A stretch of 64,000 bases of DNA from Arthrinium phaeospermum. Its lineage: Eukaryota > Ascomycota > Sordariomycetes > Amphisphaeriales > Apiosporaceae. Of the stretch, positions 12,981 through 24,938 are shown piece by piece (within the stretch, counting starts at the first letter, position 1; every line of letters begins with the position of its first letter). Under the pieces are notes generated by a model. The model saw only the letters and a program-made list of their open reading frames with translations, searched no databases and was not told the origin of the DNA. The DNA is taken from positions 1,302,001 to 1,366,000 of the forward strand of contig QYRS01000009.1 of the NCBI GenBank assembly GCA_006503535.1. Reading direction: 5' to 3'. Made by a program: the position numbers and the translations under genes.

Positions 12981-13976
12981 TCATTTCAGGGGTATGCCCA
13001 TCTCGCAAAGCATCTCGCTGCAGATTTTCTCAATCTCATATACCGTATCCCCATCCCGGCGCGGCTCGGGCTTGAAACGGGTTCGTACCGTAAAACGGAT
13101 CACATCGCGGCAGGCCTTCATCCCCAGCGTGAAGAGCCCCCTGGGCTTCTCCTCGTAGACCCCGGCGACCGAGATATCGCACGCAAACGCCCGGGGCAGC
13201 GTATCGGCGTAGCGCTTGAGGTCCGGGTCCAGCTGCCCGCTCGCAAAGTCGCGGTCCCACCGCCGGTTGACCGCCGCCAACCCCTCCTCGCTGAAAAACG
13301 GCGCGTAGTGCTCGAGCAGTTCGCTCTTGAGGTGCTCAAGATGGGCGGACCCCTCTCTTAGGGCGTCGAAGAGCCCGTCGGAGGCCCGTTCCACCCGTTC
13401 TAAGGATAGGGGTCGGTCTCCTTCATCAAAGAGCAGCGCCGACCAGAAGGTGCCAAAGCTGTGGAATTTCTCTACGTAGAGTTCCGGTTCCCTCATCTTC
13501 CAGAGGTTAATACCGACATTGCTTTTTGCGCTACTGGCTACGACCAGGGAGGTAAGAGCGTTGAGGGTCGTGACAGGCCGATGAAAATGGACAATCTCCT
13601 TGTCTTGAGTCGTTGACAGAATCCGACCAAAGAATCGTTCCAGTGCGGCGCCGCTCATGTTCTGCAAGATACTCAGACACCGTGGCGATGCTTGAACCAG
13701 CTGCAAGAGCTCGTGGGGAGCCATGTGCTCAAACACCATCAGGAGGAGCTCTGGTGGAAGCTTTGGAAAATCCATAATTGGGTGATTGCTGAGACTGGCT
13801 TCAGATCTAGCGTTCTCGGGTAGGCGAATGAGCTCGTGATGCATCCCCTTGAGCGCTGAATTCAGCTCAAAAACTGGAGCCAGGCTCTGTAATATCTGAT
13901 TGGGGACATCGGCTATCGAGCGCATCGTGCAGCCAGAATTGGAGGTGAATACACGAGAGTTGATTGGGCACACCAT
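12981..13976 (-). CDS. F-box domain protein
   Basis: Probable SCF ubiquitin-ligase adaptor, or one of the many lineage-specific fungal F-box proteins. It is a single exon of 331 aa from the first ATG. The F-box is at about residues 70-105: FPKLPPELLLMVFEHM followed by a conserved-looking helix ending in PRCLSIL. The remaining 230 residues are mostly helical with charged patches and show no LRR, WD40 or Kelch repeats, so the substrate is unknown. The start is uncertain. A TATA-like TTTTATATAG lies only about ten bases before the first ATG, so transcription may begin inside the frame and translation may start at M18 or at M68 (13775), which sits right at the F-box. Confidence 0.8.
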   Translation of the reverse strand: MVCPINSRVFTSNSGCTMRSIADVPNQILQSLAPVFELNSALKGMHHELIRLPENARSEASLSNHPIMDFPKLPPELLLMVFEHMAPHELLQLVQASPRCLSILQNMSGAALERFFGRILSTTQDKEIVHFHRPVTTLNALTSLVVASSAKSNVGINLWKMREPELYVEKFHSFGTFWSALLFDEGDRPLSLERVERASDGLFDALREGSAHLEHLKSELLEHYAPFFSEEGLAAVNRRWDRDFASGQLDPDLKRYADTLPRAFACDISVAGVYEEKPRGLFTLGMKACRDVIRFTVRTRFKPEPRRDGDTVYEIEKICSEMLCEMGIPLK

Positions 13977-15021
13977 CGCTTCACTATATAAAAGAGTTTT
14001 CTCTACTCTTTGAGCTGTACTCAGCGCTTAAGGGGATAGTGGTTGGGTTTGAGTGGTCAGCATGGCTTCAGTTTTGGTGTCTTGGCGCAGGCGCGTGAGC
14101 ACACAATATATGATGGTGAGATTTGGTTTGTTCGGATCTGAAAGAAAGTAAATGAGAGAATAGGAAAGGATATCGCCAAGACGAAGAGACAAGATGTAGG
14201 TGAATGGGCACGGTACATAAGTGACCTAATTCGATGCGCCAACATTCATCGGAGATAGCCTGGGGCAAGTGAGGTATGGAGATACATAAAACCAAGTCTG
14301 TTAATAAAGCTCAAGTCATTTCTGATTGTACGAATATGTTAATGGGGTCATGAGTTCAACCTTAACATGCCTGTTCTTCTTCTTGGTTATAACCACTCGG
14401 AATACCGAGCCTAAAACCACAATTCAGGAAATGCCTGGGTCCGTCAAAGGCTCGTTGTTCACCTGGTTTTCACATATGGTTTCAGTACTTTGAATAAATT
14501 CAGGCACTCGGCAACGAGTAGTGTCACTTCTGTCACAGTTATACCCAGTAAACCTCCCTTTCCTTGTGATCTCCGCTGTAGTAAAGACTTGGTTTCAGCG
14601 AGTGAGTGCGACGGTGGTAGTAGTAAATAGCTTCGAACTTGGTTTTCGCTCAGTGCAATGTAAACTATGAAAAGCTGTGTCTAAATGCCAGGAAGTAGCC
14701 AATGTGTATCGTCTATTCAAACAGTGCCCTCTGGGTGCGTATGCACCAGCAACCGCGCCAAGAACCCCCCAAAAATACACGATGAGCACCCATGCCTTAG
14801 AATCCCTAATCCTAGGACGCATCTCAAGTGGCATTGGGTGCGGCACACATAAACGGCATAACCACTGTAGACTAGTTATTCCAGCAATGTCTGTGTTTAT
14901 GCCACCTCCCTCTATACTGTACTGTAATAATCGTTTTCCGTTTACGCCATTGGTTACGCCGTTCTATAACACACTATAACTTATGGAGTCTAGCCGGGGA
15001 ACTCTTCCTGGCCGGTCCAGT
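13977..15021. other. Intergenic: F-box promoter and CTP synthase 3' flank
   Basis: Besides the TATA-like sequence at about 13983-13995, I see only short unsupported frames and no RNA gene. Confidence 0.5.
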
Positions 15022-17166
15022 CTATGAAGCCTGGCCTGCGAAGTCCTCATTGCCAGCATAGTAGCTCAAGTCCTTGCGTCCACTGTACTCCTTCGTAATC
15101 GGCTCCAGCATACCAGCTGCTGCAGCGAAGAAGCCCAGGTACGTCTTGCTGGGCGACAGCACACGGCTGAGGTACTCCGGGTGGAACTGGACACCGACAA
15201 ACCAAGGGTGGTCCTTGACCTCAATGATCTCCATGCGCTCACCCTTCTCGTCCTTGCCCACGAAAGTAAGACCGGCCTTCTCGATGGAGTCGATCATCGC
15301 GGGGTTGACCTCGTATCGGTGGCGGTGGCGCTCCCAGATCTCCGGGAGGTCGCCGTAGAGAGCACGGAACTTGGACCATTCGGTACCGGGCTGGAAAATG
15401 GTCTGGCGCTTTCCGAGACGCATGGTGCCACCCAACTTATCCTTGTCGAGCTCAGGCATGTTGACCACAACCTTGTTCTCGCACTGCGGTTGCAGCTCCT
15501 CGCTTCCAGCACCGCTCACGCCGCATACGTTTCGGGCGTACTCGATGACGGCCAGCTGCATACCCAGGCAGATTCCGAGGTAGGGGACGTTCTTGGTGCG
15601 TGCATAGTTGATGGCCTTGATCATTCCCTCGGTTCCGCGGTCGCCGAAACCGCCCGGCACCAAGATACCGTTCGCGGTGCAGACATCATGCCAGGCCTTG
15701 TGGTAGTCGACCAGCTTGGTGTCTTTGGCGCCCTCCTCGAGGTTGGAAGCATCCACCCAGATCAGGTTGAGCTTCTTTCTGCAGTGCAACGCAGCGTGCT
15801 CGAGCGACTTGCCAACGCTCATATAGGCGTCGTGGAGAGTGGTGTATTTACCCACAAGTGCGATCGACACCGTCTCGTAGACATGGTCCTGGCTAGTAGC
15901 CAACTCGACCCATTCTTTCCAGATGTGCTTTCCTTGTGACACCAAGCTGGGGTTTCTGGGGATCTGGTCGAGCTGGAACAGACGTCCGATGGTGGTCAGA
16001 AGTTTTTGGACGTTCAGAAGAAGAGGCACCCGGTACGTCGTCGAGACGTTGTGAACTGCGATGACTTGGTCGACATCAACTTGGCACATGTCGGCCACCT
16101 TCCGGATAGTACCAGGCTCGAGAGGGATCTCGCAGCGACAGGCGATCAGATCGGGGTTGAGACCCTCTTGTCGGGAGTCTTTGACGGCTCGCTGTGTGGG
16201 CTTCGTCTTCTGCTCACCCTGAGGTCCTGGAGGAATCACAGGCACGTGCGAAACGTGGATCTGGAGGAAGTTGCCCTTTCCAACGCGTCTCTGGAGTTGG
16301 GTCATGGCATGGATGAAAGGAGCGTTCTCGATGTCTCCCACGGTACCACCTTATGAGGTGTAAGCTGCATGGTCGTATCTGCAAGAGGGGCCAGGGCACT
16401 TACCAAGTTCAATCACACAGACGTCAGGTGTGGCCTGGTTCTCATTGACAGGCATGTGGGCAACTCGCTCAATCCAATCCTGGATCGCGTTGGTGAGATG
16501 CGGCACACTGATAGCTTGTTAATCACCAAATGACACTCGGGAGACGCACAGGTAGCATTATGCTGTCATCAGGGGGGGGGGGGGGGGGGGGGGGGGGGAA
16601 TAATGTAAACTCACATCTGAACAGTCTTGCCAAGGTAGTCGCCCGGCGCTCGCGCTCGATCACGTGCTGGTAGATTTTGCCAGTGGTGATGTTGTGCTCG
16701 CGAGTCAGAGTGACACCGAGATATCTCTCGCTGGAGCCGAGATCCAGGTCGACCTCACCACCGTCGTCAAGTACGTAGACCTCGCCATGCCTGCAAGGTC
16801 AGCGAATGCCAGGGACCGCGGGGTTTGAGACGACTCACTCGATGGGTGACATGGTTCCGGCATCGATGTTCATGTACGGGTCGATCTTGATGTAGGTGAC
16901 ATTGAGGCCGGTGGTCTTCAGGAGCAAACCGGTACTAGACGCGATAATGCCCTTTCCCACACCAGAGATGACACCTAATCATGTCCAGATCAGCTCATTG
17001 TCTTTTTGCTTGCCATGTTGGCGTCGTCGCAATTGCTTGCTTGCTGAACACTCATGCCGCGAAGCCACCCCACCAAAAAGTCCAGGCACAACAAAAAATT
17101 GAGGGGCAGCCATGACAACGAACGGAAATCTGCAAACTTACCACCAGATACCAGAACGTACTTCAT
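15022..17166 (-). CDS. URA7: CTP synthase, with one apparent frameshift in exon 3
   Basis: Makes CTP from UTP, ATP and glutamine in the cytosol. Five exons: 17166-17142, 16974-16839, 16790-16615, 16507-16404, 16349-15022. All splice sites agree in phase and predict 589 aa, but only if one base is added in exon 3. After VIERERR the frame is lost at the C run 16642-16644 and the family motif GDYLGKTVQ reads in the next frame. The synthase domain has GVGKG and IKIDPYMN. The class I amidotransferase domain has C408 (GICLGMQL), H537 and E539 (FHPEYLS). Everything else is intact in this normally essential enzyme, so I infer a sequence error. Intron 3 holds a 27-base G run. The symbol follows the yeast naming; URA8 would fit equally well. 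Confidence 0.93.
16572..16598. repeat. 27-base poly-G homopolymer in CTP synthase intron 3
   Basis: An uninterrupted run of 27 G on the + strand (C on the coding strand), about 17 bases inside the donor of a 107-nt intron. It lies 44 bases from the apparent one-base deletion in exon 3. Confidence 0.95.
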
Positions 17167-19196
17167 CTTGAATGACCGTCGACGCAATGGCCCAGAATGA
17201 ATTGATGATTCTGTATATACCCAAAGCCAGGTACTCTTGTACCAAGATCTATGGGAGACGGTGAACGAAAGAGAAAAGTTCACGATAAGTCGGCAGAAAA
17301 AAGAACAAGGCAGGATCATGCAGCTGCCCCACCACGAAATGTTGCCTGGAGCGGCTGGACGCTATAGCTGCTTGAGGTAGGCGGTGTGAATTCAGCTCCT
17401 ACATTAGCATTCAAGTTAGCATGAGGCAAGCCCCACCCGCTAATAACGGCGAGCCGCTACAGTCTTCTGCCGGAAGCGGGAGGGACGAGTACCACTTACC
17501 TACCGTACCTACTTGTCAAGAACCAAACCACATGAAGAAGGAACAAGTCACGGTAACCTGTTCCCCGGGGGAATGGCTGGTTTTCATATCTTCGTCTGCT
17601 GTGTTCTCGTGCGCAAGTTCCTGCCACAATGACTCACTGAGCTCAGTTAGGTACTAGGTTTGCTCAATGTGCTATCAGAAAGGAGATAACCTACGCAAAA
17701 GTGAGCAGCGCTTGCCAACTGGAAGTCTCAAACTCAGTGCCGCGAAGTTAGTGATTGGCTGGTCAGATTTCGTAGAGTTCGTTTCGCTTGTCACCATTGA
17801 CGCAATATCCAAAGCATCGGGTTCCTCCTTCAATCTTTGATTTGTTGCCAAGGCACGAAGCCGGACTTACCGTAGTTCCAGGGCGCGGGTAAATTGAATT
17901 TACAAAAACAATACATACGGGCTGGAATAATAGCATTCAATACCTGAAAAGCTATCTGCCCTACCCGACTAGGTCGCATCTCTTACCGGCTAGATAGGAA
18001 GGAAGAGGAAATAGCCTCTTCGTCCCTTTTGGTGACTCAAAGACAATGGCTCGAAGAGGAAACTGCATATGAAGTAAGCGCTGCCATCTGGTGGGTCTCC
18101 TGTATGCTTCCGCTTAGCGCATCTGGGAGGCAATACGCTGGTGTGATTTCCAGACACTCATGTAATTGACTAGACCATGCCAGCAATGGAGGCGGGTCAA
18201 AACATCCTAATAGTTATCGTGACCCTCTCGTCCTGGTGGCCATGGGTGTCAAACCTCCTAGTCATGATACGCCCATGAATCTTGAGCTGCCTGTGGACTC
18301 GGACGCCAGACCCAAGATACGCGAGTCGAAGCCCCAGCGATGGAAATCAAGAAGTCCAGTAGATGCTTGTTATATAGGAGACAATTGAGGTTTTTTCTAG
18401 TGATGTATTGATTCCACCGCTTGACTAGCAGTAATAGTCGGTTATGAATAGGTTTTTGTTTGAAGTCACTTTAAGAGCTTTCAGGTAAAGACGAGGTTAC
18501 TATGATGTTATACATACTCCTCAAAGCACTTGTTCATATATAGCAAGTCCTCATACGGAGACTGCATCCCCTTTCCGGGCAGGAATAATCATACGGGGGT
18601 CACGTCCTATTCGTACATGCGATGCAGAACGAATACCAGACGCACCAAGACCGTTGTTTACTACGTCTCCTTCAAGCAATAAAAATGATTAGCAATCAGA
18701 CCACTTCCCCGGAAGAAGACGCCCTCAATAAACCCCACCGCCCCAAAAGGGGCAGCCAAGTGAAATTTCAACTGTTGTGAAGATACGAAGGGAAATATAG
18801 AATAGATGAAATACAGCAGTATGGTTTAGTTGCAAACGAGTCAGGTTGTGTTGGGACCTGGATATTTGAAATTATTGTATTTTGTTGTTGTGCTGCGCTG
18901 TGTGGAGTGAGAATAGGGGCTCGTGAACTATGCTACACCTGCCAGTCTCTCAGACCCCTGAATCCATTTCAAGAGATCCAAATATTCGTGGAATTATCTA
19001 ACAACAGACACAGCTTTCAAAGAAAGGGGAATCGAAACTAAACTGAAAAATGATCGCCGGGCTTTCCAACTTTTCAAGGGCCGATAGGACTACGATCACC
19101 TTTGACACCGAAGTGATTGCCCACCAAATTTTAGGATCCAAACCACTAGATTTGCAAGATAAAACCTATCCGCTTCCATAAATCAACACAAAACGC
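17167..19196. other. 2-kb intergenic region left of the gene graveyard
   Basis: It is upstream of CTP synthase. A few short frames are present, none with a motif, and a small G/C hairpin (GCCCC-AAAA-GGGGC) sits near 18742. It marks the change from well-kept genes to decayed sequence. Confidence 0.5.
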
Positions 19197-20125
19197 ATGT
19201 CTCGTCAAGTATCTCGCACCAACCAACCATCAATCACACCAAATCATCCTCGCCAACTCAAACACGCCCCAGATTTCGAAAGAACACCAGCACCAACAGC
19301 AGCGCCAACCCGGCCAACCCTAAGTTATTACACTGCGCCGCCCTCAGAAATGAGCATGACGACCGCTTTGAAAACCATAAAGCACGAGGGCATCGTCAAC
19401 AAGGACCCAGTAGAGGTCGACAAGCTCCTCAAGGCATGCCAGGCCGCCACCGGCAAGGGCCTCTTCTTCCTGGACCTACAATGCCCCTCTGGCAAGCAGC
19501 TCTGGTAGGACCTGCCTAAGATCGGCCAAGGCATGCTGTAGTATTTCGGCCAGCCGACCGAGACGAAGATGAAGGATTATCGCGAGGGGGTCGAGCGTGG
19601 GTAAGCATCCGCCAACCTCTTTTTCCTATAGGAGACACTGTAGAAAAGAAACATGCCAACGAAGTCTTCACTGGGCAGTTTCAAGCATCCAAGTGAAGCC
19701 TTCCAAACCTTCGAGGCAAGCCTGTCTTAACCTTCCCTTCTGTAAACCCCAACGGAGCTTTCAAGAACAAGCAACCCCTAACCATCCAATCTTCCCATAG
19801 ATCTCCCACGATGAGAAGCAGCGAGCCTCCCACCCTCTCCCATCAGCCCTCCAGACCCACCAGTCCGAAATCGTCTCGATCCTCGACGCTGGCCACCTCC
19901 TGACCAAGACCCTCCTTCAGCATCTGCACCCCAGGAGGGTTGCGTCCTCGTCAACGTGGGAGACGCGCTCCAGGCCGCATCCAGAGGGGCGCTGCGCTCG
20001 CCGCTGCATCGCGTGGTTCAGCGCGTGGCACGAAGCCTGAGGGGACTTTCATGGTGGTTTACTCCTTGCGGCCGGAGGAGAAGAGGCAGGGAAAACAGAA
20101 GGCATCCGCGTGTTGGCTTTCCTAG
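19197..20125 (+). pseudogene. Relic of a 2-oxoglutarate/Fe(II) oxygenase (IPNS-like)
   Basis: Remnant of an isopenicillin N synthase-type 2OG-Fe(II) dioxygenase. The N-terminal part is readable to 19508 (VDKLLKACQAATGKGLFFLD) and ends in a TAG; a second in-frame stop follows before a GTAAGC donor near 19602. After a plausible acceptor at about 19800, a second block carries the family's C-terminal features: VLVNVGDAL, then LRSPLHRVV with the distal iron-binding His, then YSLRPEEK. The segment between QHL and VLVNVGD that should carry the HxD iron motif and much of the jelly-roll is missing. Several stops and an internal loss mean it cannot be active and is not a single-base error. Confidence 0.72.
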
Positions 20126-20499
20126 ACACATTTGATTGAGTCCTCGAAGGCATATAGTGGGGTGAACAATGGCTTGTTTGCTCCGGGTTGAAGGGAGGGC
20201 CCGGAGAACATTCTGTAGTAGAACTTACTTGGCGTTCGACAGGCCCTTGGAATAGCTTTACTGCTCCGTCCATATCAAGCTACCACGTATCGTTTCAGCC
20301 AATCTTGAGTTTTCTGGACAATGGCAGGTAGATAACCAGGGGTAAGATCAAAGGCTTCGGGCTATCTACCAGCAGATAATTTGGTTCGCAAAACGGGCCC
20401 ATGGCCTGCCCTATGGTGGTAGAGTTCTCAAAGGACTGCCACCAGGCTTTCTCCTTGAGCATGCTTTCGGGCGTTCGTAATTGGCGTCAAGAGCAGTGC

Positions 20500-21830
20500 A
20501 GACCGAGGAGGAGTGAGCTCTAAGCTCTCGCTGGCGCTGGCGCAGCGGCAAAGTACGATGTCACGGCCCTGAAAGAGTTCTTGATGCGACAGCATGATTG
20601 GCGGCGATAACGTCGGCGGTGACGATCGTGTTTCGCCCATGCTGCCCACGGCCGACTCCATCGAGGTTGGGGAAAGGGCCGAGGAACTGGGAATGGACGA
20701 CCCGCAGGTATGGAAGCAGCCGCGGCGCAGCTGTCCATCTCTCTCCACCCGACGAGTTCATGCCCGAGAGTCTCGGCTTCAGCTTGCACTTCGAGCCGAT
20801 AACACTACAGACGCCTGTGGCGATGCGGGAGCTGGGGATCGGCGCATGCTACTTCCGCCTGCATGCATGCATCGACAACGCAGACACGGGGCATGCGGCA
20901 ATAGCACCCGACATCGTGATCCGGTATCTCGAGTTCATACAGAAAGCAGCCGAAGGAAAAGTAGAGGATCGCGGGGCCGCCGTCAAGATGGCTCAGCGGC
21001 GTGTTTAAGCGGGTTATGTCTTGTCGCAAGAGCTTGGGCGGGCTCATGGCGATGAGGGGTGACAACAATCATACCCGATGACAGCCACTCCAATTGCGGT
21101 CTGACAGACAGCGAGGCCAACATTTGTAGTAATAGTACCAAAGTTGCCAAGGCTCATATGAAGGGGGGAAAAAAGGTTCACCGCCATGGCTAATAATGCC
21201 CAATTGTAGGACCTGCATTCAACGAGGGAGACGGATAGGTGGCCGAGTGGTAAAAACAGTTCGATTACATGCCCGGTGTGGTTGGAGCCGTTCTCTGCGG
21301 CTTACCAGCATGGGTTCGAGTGCGGTCGTGGCAGGCTTCCTGGATACACTTCTGGGTTCTACCTTCACAGTAATTCCGACAGTTGTAGGCTTCCCTTCGG
21401 GTTCTACCTACATGCGAGGACATCCCTGGCGGGGGGTGTACGCATGGATCGACGACGATATCATTTCCCATCTACCGTTTCCCTCAATTCCTTTTTTCTT
21501 TTTCTTCTTTTTTTTCTTTTGTCCTTGTTATCGTAATTCTTCGTCTCATGTCTCGCGTAGGGCATCGGCTTCACTGCACCAGCCGCGCCCGAATAGGACG
21601 CAAGCTCATGGTTGATTGGCTCTCTCCCGATCTGTGGCAGTCTAAGAGCGCAGCAAGTCGACTTGGGATGCTCTGGCGGCCACTTCACCCTGGATCCGCA
21701 GGGGCGACAGCGACCGCAGCCTCTTGATCCGGGAGCTGAGCTGGAAGGGGAAGATGTTTGATACTTTTACCGACCGCGAAGTGCAAGTGGTGAAGGGCTG
21801 GATCGACTCGTTGGAGAAGGGGCAGCAGAT
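20500..21830 (+). pseudogene. Relic of an iron-containing redox enzyme (haem-oxygenase-like fold)
   Basis: Pieces of a fungal haem-oxygenase-like iron redox enzyme are spread over this stretch in different frames. They are KYDVTALKEFLMRQHDW near 20550; FMPESLGFSLHFE and IDNADTGHAAIA (His/Glu-rich metal-site segments) within 20598-21008; AGYVLSQELG just after a TAA at about 21006; and RELSWKGKMFDTFTDREV with VVKGWIDSL near 21735-21815. The order and spacing fit one protein, but stops and frame changes separate the blocks, and a tRNA-like segment with a T-rich tract (21232-21525) lies between the last two. The family assignment rests on my memory of these motifs, so treat it as probable rather than certain. 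Confidence 0.55.
21232..21525 (+). mobile_element. tRNA-derived SINE-like relic
   Basis: It contains a perfect Pol III A box (TGGCCGAGTGG, 21240-21250, as in tRNA-Ser/Leu) and a near-perfect B box (GGTTCGAGTGC, 21313-21323). The stems do not pair, so it is not a working tRNA. About 160 bases of unrelated body follow, with a repeated GGGTTCTACCT at about 21354 and 21403, then a T-rich tract near 21488-21523 that could end Pol III transcription. This layout is that of a short interspersed element, and it sits inside a decayed gene. No target-site duplication was identified by eye. Confidence 0.35.
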
Positions 21831-23555
21831 GGATGCATTACCCCATCAGGCAGTTGGGATTCTAGCCTTTGGCCTATGCAATTGCATCTGGCGCTTGACC
21901 CCGTCCAATTGCTCCTGATGTTCTGCAGGGAAAACTTCGGTTACATGAAGACCTGTGTCTAACGACCCTGCATCGCAGAATGCCATGCTCTCCCTTTGGT
22001 TCGCAACCCGTCTCCTGCAGAATGACCTTAGCAACCTTGCCGAACCACATGCCCGTGGCCTGCCGTGGATTGTTACTAGGTCTGGCGCGGGCATTCCTCG
22101 ATCTCGAGGTTTTGGTCTCGGCAACCAACGGGCTGTTGTCTCCGGAGGGCCAAAAGACTTTGCAGCACGTCTGCGACTGCAAAGGGGAGCTCCTGGATCT
22201 CTGTTTGCAGGAGATTGAAACCGACGAGGCCGTGCTCGTGGGCTTCATCTGGGTTACAATCTTGGTGGACTAGGTCGAGAAACTTTTGGCGAAAACACCG
22301 TAAGACGTAGCATGGCTGTGCTTTCTGGCAGCGAAACGCAGCAAGGTCAATGGGTGCTGGTAGTTCTCTCAGGCGGCTGTGCCTGTCCTACCCTCAGAGG
22401 GGATGAACATGTCATGGGAAAGAAGTATCGTTGACTCGACCAATGGGAATGACAGTTGAAGCGTTCGTTACTTGAGGTATAATCATATTTGTCATTTACC
22501 GGAGACAATGAGAGGTCACGGGGGACAGAGAGACGGTAGCAATGAGTGCTTGCTGTTCGGTTGGCGAGCATGTAAGCCGCTGTAACAACCCCACATGAAC
22601 CACCTAGCTCCATCCGGTCACTAGCAGTTACCGCTCACTTGCCCAGGCTATCTCTCTCTCTCTTTTTTATTCTCCTGTACATGTACATGTGTACAGTAAT
22701 TATGGTAATGAAAGATGATTATCTTGAAGGGCTCAAATCAATGCGAATGCCAATGCGTTATTTGAAACCTGGTGACGGACCATATGTCCCGATGGCGCGC
22801 ACTGATGAACCTCAGGGTCCAGCCTCATGCTTGGCGTTTTGAGGGGACAAACCTACACGCCGGCACCAAATCCCGTCCGCGTACGAACACATCAGTTTGA
22901 TAGTCCTGTCAACGAGGAAGCAAACGCCGAACGACTGGGGAAGCCCGCTTAGCGCTTAGCGATGCCATTACGGCATCAAATCTGCATACACCACGTGTTG
23001 AGCGAAGTCATGTAAGGCAGTCGGGCCCGAGTTACTCGGATGCAAGCTCTGCCATGCAATAAAGTTGGGAGAAGCCGTTTCGAAACGGTCCGATGGCCAT
23101 GATGATTCACCTCTCTGTTCCCTTCCATTTCTTCCTATTTGAGATAAGAAGGCATCTAACATGGAGGGAGGCTGTCAAGATGACATTGTGCTCGATGCGA
23201 TTCGAGTCGGAGGCCGGAGGCCAGTCCTACCCAACGGAAACTGGTCGGGAATACGCTCCCGAAAAGCATATCCGATATATGGCCAGATCATGAGATGGTT
23301 CGAAATGCAGCACCTCCATGAATCAGTAGTGGTTCACTACGTCGTCCCAACTCGCGCCTGAAGAAAGTGGCGATTGGTGGTCTAGTCATACACCAAAGCC
23401 AGTCTTCCGGCCTAGGCCTTCTTCGTTTTCTTGTCGATCGGCACATCTCGACAACACTTCATCTATCGATGCTTTCCATCCTCGCGACGGCTGTCGTTTT
23501 CACCAAATGGCCCTCGAATAGTCGCCAATGGTCTTTCTGAGCTTCGTTTAGCAAC
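21831..23555. other. Decayed intergenic stretch in the gene graveyard
   Basis: It holds short broken frames. One on the + strand (about 21980-22270, 97 codons) is hydrophobic/acidic and may be another gene fragment I cannot name. A CT repeat (TCTCTCTCTCTC) lies near 22652. There is no intact gene. Confidence 0.4.
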
Positions 23556-24938
23556 ATGCCCTACACAGGACCTCGGGGGAACTCCACGGAATGGCAAGAC
23601 TACCTGGCTGAGAACAGCGGCATCACCGAATGGCCGTCATATGGTCCTTCACGGCGTCGCGCTCATCTTCGCCTCCGCTCGTTGGTACGTGCGAGGTTGG
23701 GTGAAGCAGAAGCTGTGGAGCGACGACTACCTGATCGCTGTTTCCATTGTAAGTGATGCCCCTCCGTCACAGTCGTCTACTTCGATACTATGAAACAGGT
23801 GCTATGGCTGACAATGCCCCACTTTCGACTGAGAAATAGGCCACGGGAATCATCGCCTGCGCGCTCACAACCGTCTCCGTCTCCAAGGGCATCGGCCGCC
23901 AGTCGAGGCGCTCTCCAAAGAGCAACGCATCTCGGCCCTGTGGGTGTATGCGGCTACTGCCCCAGCGTGCTCTCGTTCGGCAATGGGCGTCATCGCCCTG
24001 TGGCGCGCCTCCTCCTGCTAGCGCCTATTGTGCATGCTATGGACCATGGGGGCTAGTCCAGTTCGCGCTGTTGGGGGTCGTCGGGCTGCTCTTCGGCAGG
24101 TGCCGGCCATTCCTCTCCGCGTGGACCCATCGATTCCGGGACATTGCGGACACCAAGATTTGGGGCATTACTGCCTTTTGCGGCATGTAAGCTTGACGAT
24201 CTACGAAAACGGCAATCTAGGTCTCTCCATGTGCTAATGCTTGGCGATGTATGCAGCTTTCTCTGCGTTTGTCGACTTTACTCGCTGCGTACCCGTCCTC
24301 GTCTTGTACAAGTTGCAGATGGCCCGGCGGAAAAAGATTGTGTCGATGCTCTTGGACTCGGTGCTGTGTGAGTTTCGACTCTTCTGTCGCGACCCGTAGG
24401 CATGATCCAAACTGAGACTAACGAAGACTTGCCATGTTCAACAGCTCAGGAGCAGTGGCAATCTATAAGACTATAGTACTACTCGCTCTGCCGATCCCGA
24501 CTTCACTTGTTCGTACATTCCCCTGCCCGCCACCTCGCTCTTGGAAATGCAGAGACTGACAGATACTTCGTGCGCCAGATGCTACCTCTCGCATAACGAT
24601 TTGGACTGTAAGCCTATCACGAAAGCATGAGAGCCTCCCAAAAGATCCGAACCATCACCTAACCAAGGACTGCATGTAGAATCGAGGGAAATACCATCGT
24701 GATCGCTTCGTCCATCCCGGTTTTGCAGCCTCTAATGAACATGGTCTGCGACAAGAGCCCGCGGGGACGCCAAAACACATCGAGGTGGAAATACTATGCG
24801 GCGCTGTTCAGTGTCAAGGGGAAGCTGGCGACGGCTGTTCAGCGACGAATACGCGAGCACGAAGAGCTCAGCGACTCGGGTCCGCGAGAGTTAGGACTCG
24901 GTATGAAGCAATTCAGCTGTTATGCAGTAGATACATAG
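23556..24938 (+). pseudogene. Relic of a SAT4/rhodopsin-domain membrane protein
   Basis: Decayed copy of the seven-helix fungal SAT4/PTH11-like family. An ATG at 23556 starts a frame that shifts after about 30 codons into RWYVRGWVKQKLWSDDYL, the family's first-loop signature. After an intron-like gap come ATGIIACALTTVSVSKGIGR, another shift, FGRCRPFLSAW, SAFVDFTRCVPV followed by LYKLQMARRKK, SGAVAIYKT, and finally IEGNTIVIASSIPVLQPLMN, the usual last helix. At least four frame changes and a stop separate the blocks. Intron borders can still be guessed, so loss is fairly recent. An intact family member lies at 32438-33787 but is not visibly its near duplicate. Confidence 0.7.

Noticed and set aside
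21232..21330. Intact tRNA-Ser or tRNA-Leu gene
   Set aside because: The A and B boxes are there, but the D, T and acceptor stems do not pair.
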